DNA of 64,000 nt, from NCBI GenBank assembly GCA_039621445.1, contig CP154956.1, positions 84,626,474 through 84,690,473 of the forward strand. The letters run 5' to 3'. The position numbers and the translations under genes were made by a program. Under the pieces are notes generated by a model. That model was given only the letters and a program-made list of their open reading frames with translations, searched no databases and was not told the DNA's origin. How positions within the stretch are numbered: position 1 is the stretch's first letter; the number at the start of each line of letters is the position of its first letter. This DNA is from Euglena gracilis. Taxonomy: Eukaryota; Euglenida; Euglenophyceae; Euglenales. Shown piece by piece: positions 57,616 to 64,000 of the stretch.

Positions 57616-57935
57616 AAGTGAGCGGTGGTTTTGCGGGGGGGGGGTCAGACCCCCCAGGGGGGAGGGGGGTTCAGATCCCCCTTTCCGGGGGGGGGGGGCG
57701 GGCCCCCTGGAACCCCCCCAAAAAACTGTCGGCGCTTCGCACCGGAAAATATGAAAAATTTGGTGTTTGTTTTGACCAATTTTTCAAAAAGGTGCGAAAA
57801 CACGACGTTTTGGTGTTTTTCAGGGCCGGTATTTTTTTCAGTGCTTTCTTTCGGCTCCAGAATTTTTTCTTGCAGAGGGGGTGGGTGGTCCGACCCCCCT
57901 GGCGGGTGCAGACCTCCCCCCCTCCCCGCTGACTT
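57616..57935. repeat. G-tract repeat with GC hairpin
   Basis: GGGTCAGACCCCCC, CAGATCCCCC, GGGCCCCCTGG, then the hairpin CGGCGCTTCGCACCG (57730-57744) and AAAATATG. Its layout resembles the 51.3-kb and 55.7-kb repeats. The 212-aa plus frame across it is not a recognisable protein. Confidence 0.5.
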
Positions 57936-57984
57936 CATCGTGGGGGTCGCTGAGCTCTTATTGAGTGAGAGCGAAGCTTGCCAC

Positions 57985-58140
57985 CAGGGAAAAGGGGGGT
58001 GGAGCCCCCTGCTGGGCCGGGCTGGGCTGCCGGGCCACCAGGCCGCCAGGCAGGGCCGGACCGTCGGGTCTCCGGGCCGCCGGCCAGGCCACCGGGCTGC
58101 CAGGTTGCTGGGCCAGGCTAGGCCGGGCTGGGCCAGGGTT
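57985..58140. repeat. GGCCGGGCTG low-complexity patch
   Basis: Degenerate GGGCTGCCGGGCCACCAGG repeats, very GC-rich. Confidence 0.6.
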
Positions 58141-58509
58141 GGTCCGTTGGCAACCACATTCCTCAAACATCCCCTGTCTCATGGCACCGCGAAGCAGGTA
58201 AAGAGCTCAGCACTACACAACCTGGTAGATATCATCCTCGCTGCCGGTCGCCAGAACGCCTAGGTTCATGAACGGGTGGCGTGTTTCCCTTAGTGAATTT
58301 GTCTCTCAGGACTTGGGGGGAGGGCCAAAAACAATCGAAGGGAATTGAAGGAAACACTTGGACAAAAGCACTCTGCTGCGCACGTAGCCCGCGATCCGGC
58401 CCCCGAAGCGGCAAACCAGCATTCTCAGGGACTTCGCCATTTGGGGCGCATTTCAATTTTTTTTTTAAAGACACCTGGACAATGGTGGGGGATCAGAGCA
58501 GACAAATTG

Positions 58510-58812
58510 CTTAAGCACTGGCCGACCCCTCCCGGGGGGGGGGGTGACTGGTTTTTTTCGGAGTTATTGACTGGTTTTTGGCCCGGAATCCCTCCCCCCC
58601 CGGGGGGGGGGGTCGGCAAAAACCACTAAAGTGACCCGGCGCAAGGCGCCGGAAGAATTTTTGGCCGTTTTTTTTAAATGTTTTTGGTCAAATTTCCTTT
58701 GGATTCCAGAGTGGCCGACCCCCCGGGCGGGGGTAGCGACCGACTGACTGACCGAAAAAAGTGACTGACTGGTTTTTCGTGGAGTGACCCCCCCCAGGGG
58801 GGGGGGCGGTAA
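58510..58812. repeat. GTGACTGACTGG / G-tract repeat with GC hairpin
   Basis: GACTGGTTTTTTTCGGAG and GTGACTGACTGGTTTTTCG flank C/G tracts and the hairpin CCGGCGC-AAG-GCGCCGG (58636-58652). Same family as 40540-41610. Confidence 0.6.
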
Positions 58813-59261
58813 AAAATTGTATGGATCAGAGGAAATCACTGGGGACATAAAATAAAGCTCTAATGACCCTCCCTCACCCTGTATTGGCTAATATTAGGGG
58901 TTTAAAAAGGACTTGTCCTTTCTTGCGCTTTGACCGTCAAAGTTAGTCGATTTGATTTGGCATGGATCTGTTTGGATTGGAATATGGTTTTTACTGTTAG
59001 GGCCCGAGGCTGCGGGGGGTGGGGGGTGGGAGCTGGGACAGAGGGGCTGGGGCGGCTAGGGGGGGGCTTGGGGCCAGGGAGCAGGCCCCCCTGGGGGGGG
59101 GGTCCAGGAGCCAGTGTTCTGGGGCTGGGGGGGTGCACGGGGTGGGGCAGGGATATTAGCTGGACTGCGCGCATACCTTGAGATGGCTTTGCTTGCTCCC
59201 TTCCCAGATAAAATGTAATGAGTGCATAATAAGGTTTCTTTTGGAAAGAATACCGTACAGT
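58813..59261. other. GC-rich stretch without a gene
   Basis: GGGGGCTGGGG-type low-complexity sequence at 59005-59150; no supported coding region. Confidence 0.4.
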
Positions 59262-59441
59262 CCATCATCATCATCGTCATCGTCGTCATCATCATCATCA
59301 TCATCGTCGTCGTCATCATCGTCATCGTCGTCGTCATCATCGTCGTCGTCGTCGTCGTCATCATCATCATCATCATCATCGTCGTCATCATCATCATCAT
59401 CATCATCGTCGTCGTCATCATCATCATCATCATCATCATCG

Positions 59442-59472
<31 letters not shown>

Positions 59473-59474
59473 CG

Positions 59475-59515
<41 letters not shown>

Positions 59516-59563
59516 GTCATCATCATCATCGTCGTCATCGTCAACATCATCATCATCGTCATC

Positions 59564-59614
<51 letters not shown>

Positions 59615-59672
59615 GTCATCATCATCATCATCATCATCGTCGTCGTCGTCGTCGTCATCATCATCATCATCG
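59262..59672. repeat. (TCA/TCG)n microsatellite
   Basis: About 410 bp of TCA trinucleotides with interspersed TCG, producing poly-Ser, poly-Ile/Val and poly-Met/Thr frames on both strands. It would lie in an intron or upstream of the gene starting at 59716. Confidence 0.97.
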
Positions 59673-59715
59673 GTGTTAAATTTTTTATCAATATTCTCTT
59701 TTGTCTAAAATGCAG

Positions 59716-62700
59716 ATCGGTGAAAAATGCCAAAAATGTCGGAGATTTCCCACACACCTACCACCCACCAGCAGAGACTACCCACCAGAGTTTAATGTAA
59801 GTGCAAATGTTTGATCAAGGCGAATTGCATCACAAGATACCCTGAAACCCATGTGTCGCCTGGCGGGTGGGAAATTCCCCCGGCGTCATTTGCCCGTGTC
59901 TCGGGCAGATATCCGACAGCTGCTCCTCACCGAGGAGGGGCTGCAGCGGGCGCTGGAGCAGATGGTGGCGAGCACCGGCAATGCGGTAGCCGTGGCGCCG
60001 TTCTGCCGCGCTCTCTACGCCCACGCCAAGCACGGCGGTGTGGGGCCCCTTGTCAATGCGGCTGGCTTCCTTTCCTCGAAGTTTGTGTTTCCGAAACAGT
60101 AAACCCCCCTCTCTGATAGAAGCGCGGGTGCGCTTACAGCGGATTGCCTACTCTGGCGGCGGGGTCCGCTTCTATTTGGACCCTTCCTGCCCGATTTTCG
60201 TTGGTTTCCATGAAAAATCCTATAAAAATGGGGGGTGCGCTTGTAGTGGACCGCCGCCTTCGGCGGCGGGGGGTGCGCTTTTATTTAGACCCTGCGCTTG
60301 TAGCGGCCCCGCACTTCTATCAGGGGGGCGGGTTTAATGTCCCCACTGCTTCGCTCTCCATTCGCTGCGTGGCAAGCACACGTGACTGCATCGATTCTGT
60401 TGAGCTCCAGGTCTGCCAGCCAGTGGAGACTCGGAATGGCGCTGTCTGTGGCTTTCTCCACCCTCCCAGTCACAGCCACCGCCCAGAAGTTGCTTGACGC
60501 CGGGCTGGTCACTGTGATCGCCACCGCCATCCAGCACAACGTCGAGTGCCTGCCGGTCGTGTTGCCCTCCGTCCATTTCCTCATGGTGTGCCACCCTGGT
60601 CCCCCACCGTGGCTAATACCCCACTAAAGAACCATTTCATATAAGTACCTTGTCTACCCCCCCCCCCCACCACCCGGCCGATGGACCTGTACTTGCCAGG
60701 AATTTGTCACCCGACAGTGTTGTTCGCCGGCATCTGGGACCCTGGCAGTTTCTTTGGCATGGCAGTTTTACCAGGGGTCCGTGCCTTCCCCCCAGTCAGC
60801 CGCAGCCGGTGGGGGGGGGGGTCCCCTGTTGAACGATCACCCTAAATGTTTTTCGGGTAGCAGTGGTTATTGTTGGCGCTCCCTATCCTTCCCAAATGAA
60901 GTGTGAGATTTATTCTAAGCATTTGTCCTCAGCCACACACCCTTCCCTGATATTGGATGAGTTTCAGGTGAATGATTCGGAGCCAAATGTTTTGCAACAA
61001 GCAAGGAGTCAGTGCGCAACCTAGCTGGGTATTGCTTACAAAAATGTAAGGCATTCATGTCCCGGATTCAACCGTCGCAACATGTTTTTGCACAACCCTC
61101 AGCTATTGTGTGTTGCAGTTCCCAATACGACTGCAACGTTTTCCCCATGTCTTTCTGCTCGTCACTGCCATCACTGCACAGATCTTGTTCGACATCCCGA
61201 GGGATTATGCCAGCGAGGCCTTCCTGGTGCCGGACATCATCGCTGTGATGCGTTCCCACCTAGGCTTTGGCTCTGCTTCCAGGTCTTCTTTGGCGTCTTC
61301 CTTGGCGGCGGGGGGGGGGGGATGTTCAAATTGGTCACACATATTTCAACCCGACCCCGTGCCGATGCATGTGAGGTGAACATGCAAAGTTGCATATGCC
61401 ATGTCCCAAATCCCATTTTATCTGGTGTTTTTCCTGATCTGCATTTTTCATTTGTTTTTTTGCAAAATTTTGCATTCTCCAAATTCCCTCCAGCAGCTTG
61501 CCGTTGTCCGGCAGGGGCTCTTCGACGTTTTTCTGTTTTCGCACACAAAAAAGAGCTGCTGTTTTTTTTCAGAGAACCCGGGAGCCCACTTTGGTTGCAT
61601 TTCTGCGTGCTACGCTCACTGCGTTGCCGCCCTTCGCCCCCTGACCCCATCGGAGGTCGGGACCGAGGCCTGGGCCCACCCCAAAAACCGCCACCTGCTG
61701 CCGGGCTGCCTTGTCCTCCTCCGCAAGCTGTGCACGTCCTCCGCGGGTTGCAGCCTGTTCGCCACCCACGGTGGCGCAGCCCACGTAGTTCAGGCGATGA
61801 AGGAGCCCAGGCAGGCCCCGAAAGCTCCTTCATACCTACCTCACCCTCACCTGGCTCGTTGACCGGGTCTGTTGGAGTCAATCCCCCCCCCCCCAAAAGT
61901 TGGGCTTTTGGGGTCAACATAGCACAGGCCATTAAGCTGGTGGGGGGGGGGTTATTTCGGGTGGCAAATGCCTAATTTGGTGTACCAGTTCCAAATTTTG
62001 AGATGTAAATTCCTTTTTTATTGTGCCAATTCCTGACCTTGAGAAGGAAATTCCTAATTTCACTCGGCCTGCCTGCTGTCTCTCCCCAAACAGCTTCTTG
62101 TCCAGCTTCATGGGACACAAGTCTTGTGCTCCGTCACCGACGGCTCTGAGGTGCGTGTGTGTTGGCATGCGCGTGCATGTGCGGGTCTGGTGTGTCCGAT
62201 GTGTGTGTGCGTGCGCGTGCGTGTGCGCATGTGTGTGTGTGTGTGTGTGTGTGTGGCTTGTGTATGTGTGTATGTGTGTTCCATAACATCTCCGTTTGTT
62301 TTGTGTCGGTGCTGAGACATATGCACCAGCCTGTAGGGAGGTAACCTAAACACAGCGCGGTTGCGTGCCCTCCTACCCCCAGGCGATGCAGCAGGAGGTG
62401 CTGGGGACAGTTATCACGCCCCTCATCCTGCACAACATCCGCAGTAGTGGTCGGGCGGTGGACCTTGCCTGGGTCTCTGCCCACCCACCATTGCAAAACA
62501 CACCAAGAAAAACAACGTTTGATCGCTGTACGATCCCTTTTGAGAATCGCCCACTACACGTGCATAATTGCACACATTGATGCAGCAAACACGCCTGGTG
62601 ATCCTTGAAGCCGAAGAGGACCCAACTGGTGGGTCCGACGAGTAGGCTCCTAGGGCTGCTGAACTCCCCTGAGTTCCGCTCCAACGCCAATGGGACCAAT

Positions 62701-63820
62701 GGGTGCGGAGAAATTCGGCACAGCATATTTTTTTCAAAAAAAGAGTAAAAACGATCAAAAATAATTTTTGGGCGGGACATTTTTTTTTAAAAAGAAACAA
62801 GTTTGTTGATTTGGATGCTCGTTTCTAGCCATTCTGGCAGCCAGCTGGAATCTCCCCACCCCTGGACTAGAGGGGGGAGTGTCGCCAGCACTTTTTTCCC
62901 AGCTGGCTGGCTGGACCTCACAGGGCTTCAAAGAATCCCCTGCCAGACACCCATACATTCCCGCATGCTCCGCAGCAGCTCACGCGCCGCGGCACCGCAG
63001 CGGAGGCCCGGCCCCGCCACTTTCTCGCTGATGCTCCTCGGCAACCTGTCCTGCGTGGTGGACTTCCAGGAGGAGCTGCGCAACAGCACCGTGCTCCACG
63101 TCGTGCTACCGCTGGGCCGGTGCGCCGCTCTTTGGGTCCCCGCCTTCAATTTCACTGGATGCCCTGTGAGCCAGCTCTCAGGTACAGAGGCCATGCAGAC
63201 GCCGTTTGTTTCAGCCCCCGAAAAAGCGTTTTCAGATTTCCCCGGAAATTTCCTGCGGGATATACCACTGATTAAAGTTTGTCTGAGTTTGTCTGTTTCA
63301 ATACAGCAGCAAGAAGTGCTTCCAACGGCACTGTTGGGCGGCTCAGGATCCCCCCTCTCCCTCCCCTGCCCCGCCACCGGTACCTCTCCCGGGAGCGACG
63401 CACTGCGGCTGGCGGGGACAGCCCGGACCTGGCGGCGCTGGTGTGTGCCAAGGGGTACTACTTCGCCGTCCACGTCCTGTCCGCGGCGTACTTCCCGTCG
63501 GAGGACCTGCAGGTAATCATCCCAGCTAGGCTTCTCCTCGGGTCGGGCTCAGTCCAGGGGGGAGGGAGGGTGGGTGGTCCGTGGGTATGCCTTCTGGCTC
63601 GAAGTCAAGTGCCAAATTTCAAAACTTTGAAAAATGCCTTTAGACGACCCTGTTTTTTTGGGGGGGGGTTGGGGCTCCCTGGGGGAGAGACACCATGAGG
63701 GGGATTCCCGGGGCGGTGTTCAGCAGAAGCCTGATCCTGTCCATGCGCCTTGCGGTGCAGGAGGGCCAGCGCCGCGGCTGGGCAAGGTTCCCTCTTGATG
63801 GCTGGGTGTCTGTTTCATGA
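59716..63820 (+). CDS. Multi-exon gene, probable ARM-repeat-like helical protein (5' end not found)
   Basis: Proposed exons: 59716-59796 (donor GTAAGT), 59920-60080, 60411-60585, 61119-61282, 61497-61784, 62094-62150, 62383-62472, 63001-63119, 63347-63512, 63761-63820 (ends TGA). All have AG before and GT after. Eight of nine junctions keep phase; the join 61282/61497 does not, so an exon or splice site there is wrong or missing. Exons are GC-rich and encode leucine-rich helices: TATAQKLLDAGLVTVIATAI, LPGCLVLLRKLCTSSAGCSL followed by FATHGGAAH, and FSLMLLGNLSCVVDFQEELR. These resemble armadillo repeats. Total about 450 residues without the start. The specific family is not identified. The last exon could instead splice at TGG-GTGTCT and continue past the window. 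Confidence 0.55.
60100..60336. mobile_element. Intronic TA-flanked MITE with GC hairpin
   Basis: 237 bp between exons of the ARM-like gene. The left end TA-AACCCCCCTCTCTGATAG followed by AAGCGCGGG mirrors the right end TA-AACCCGCCCCCCTGATAG followed by AAGTGCGGG (reverse complement). A perfect 8-bp-stem hairpin CCGCCGCC-TTC-GGCGGCGG lies at 60251-60269. GCGCTTGTAGCGG-type repeats are internal. Same architecture as the other C-tract MITEs. Confidence 0.7.
61948..62066. repeat. Intronic fragment of the AAATGCCTAATTTGG minisatellite
   Basis: GGCAAATGCCTAATTTGGTG and GAAATTCCTAATTTCA units match the minisatellite half of the elements at 7066-9362 and 43725-44753. It follows a G-run, as in copy B. 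It lies in the intron before exon 62094-62150. Confidence 0.7.
62151..62282. repeat. Intronic GT-rich microsatellite
   Basis: Imperfect (GT)n with GC and GA interruptions, directly after the donor site at 62151. Confidence 0.9.
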
Positions 63821-64000
63821 GTGTCCACCTGGAATTGTTGGCCGTCAGCACAGCAGGTGCTGAATTTCCAAAAATAGATTACTGCAACAGCGCTCCCAAA
63901 AAGTTCTTTCTGAAACCACGAGCGAAGGATCGGTTTGCTTGGGTGGACCGTGCCCAGTTTGTTTCTGTCCGTTTCTGTGGTGAGCTCGGGCTCCGCCCCG
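63821..64000. other. Window end, nothing recognised
   Basis: No polyadenylation signal or further exon could be called with confidence. Confidence 0.4.

Noticed and set aside
59056-59800. 233-aa Met/Thr-rich, 176-aa poly-Ser and 192-aa Ile/Val-rich frames
   Set aside because: All three are frames of the TCA/TCG trinucleotide tract.

Overview
This is a nuclear window from a repeat-inflated eukaryotic genome, probably a large-genome alga or other protist; I cannot name the organism. The evidence is GT-AG introns at 59.7-63.8 kb, a non-LTR retrotransposon, a tRNA-derived SINE, hAT-like and TA-flanked DNA-transposon remnants, satellites and long microsatellites. Nothing bacterial was found (no operons, no CRISPR array). 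Most long open frames are shadows of satellites, microsatellites and homopolymer G/C tracts. Only one locus looks like a host gene.

Layout. 0-1.5 kb: G/C-tract hairpins and two near-identical copies of a tRNA-Val-like SINE. 2.4-6.6 kb: a TA-flanked C-tract MITE, a (GT)75 tract, a tandem duplication, and a 5'-truncated, frameshifted LINE encoding reverse transcriptase plus a restriction-like endonuclease. 7.0-14.4 kb: nested DNA elements, including a 2.3-kb G-terminal element that carries a 1.5-kb TA-flanked insertion, several C-tract MITEs, and a complete non-autonomous hAT element with an 8-bp target duplication. 15.8-17.4 kb: GTGAAGTTCAC-palindrome repeats and two copies of a GGGGGGTCGGCAC-ended element with 3-bp target duplications. 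18.2-31.2 kb: a satellite domain with a young 66-bp monomer array organised in higher-order repeats of about 1.23 kb, followed by an old, decayed array of the same monomer. 31.4-45 kb: a GCA-rich duplication, more foldback elements, and a second, inverted copy of the 7-kb element. 45.8-59.7 kb: microsatellites, a tandem family of about 195 bp interrupted by a foldback element with TTAGGG arms, minisatellites and G-tract repeats. 59.7-63.8 kb: a multi-exon plus-strand gene, probably an ARM-repeat-like protein, whose introns hold repeats.

Unifying observations. First, many unrelated-looking elements share one architecture: a TA dinucleotide, a C7-C12 tract, an AT-rich word, an interior, then the inverted word, a G-tract and TA. 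The word differs between elements but matches between the two arms. Second, a short GC hairpin with a loop of mostly 3 nt recurs at least 13 times. Its stem changes are compensatory, and it sits inside at least two of these elements. Third, three insertions can be verified inside the window because an uninterrupted paralogous copy (empty site) is also present. These repeat systems, not a pathway, are the notable content. All family assignments come from reading the sequence; no database search was run.
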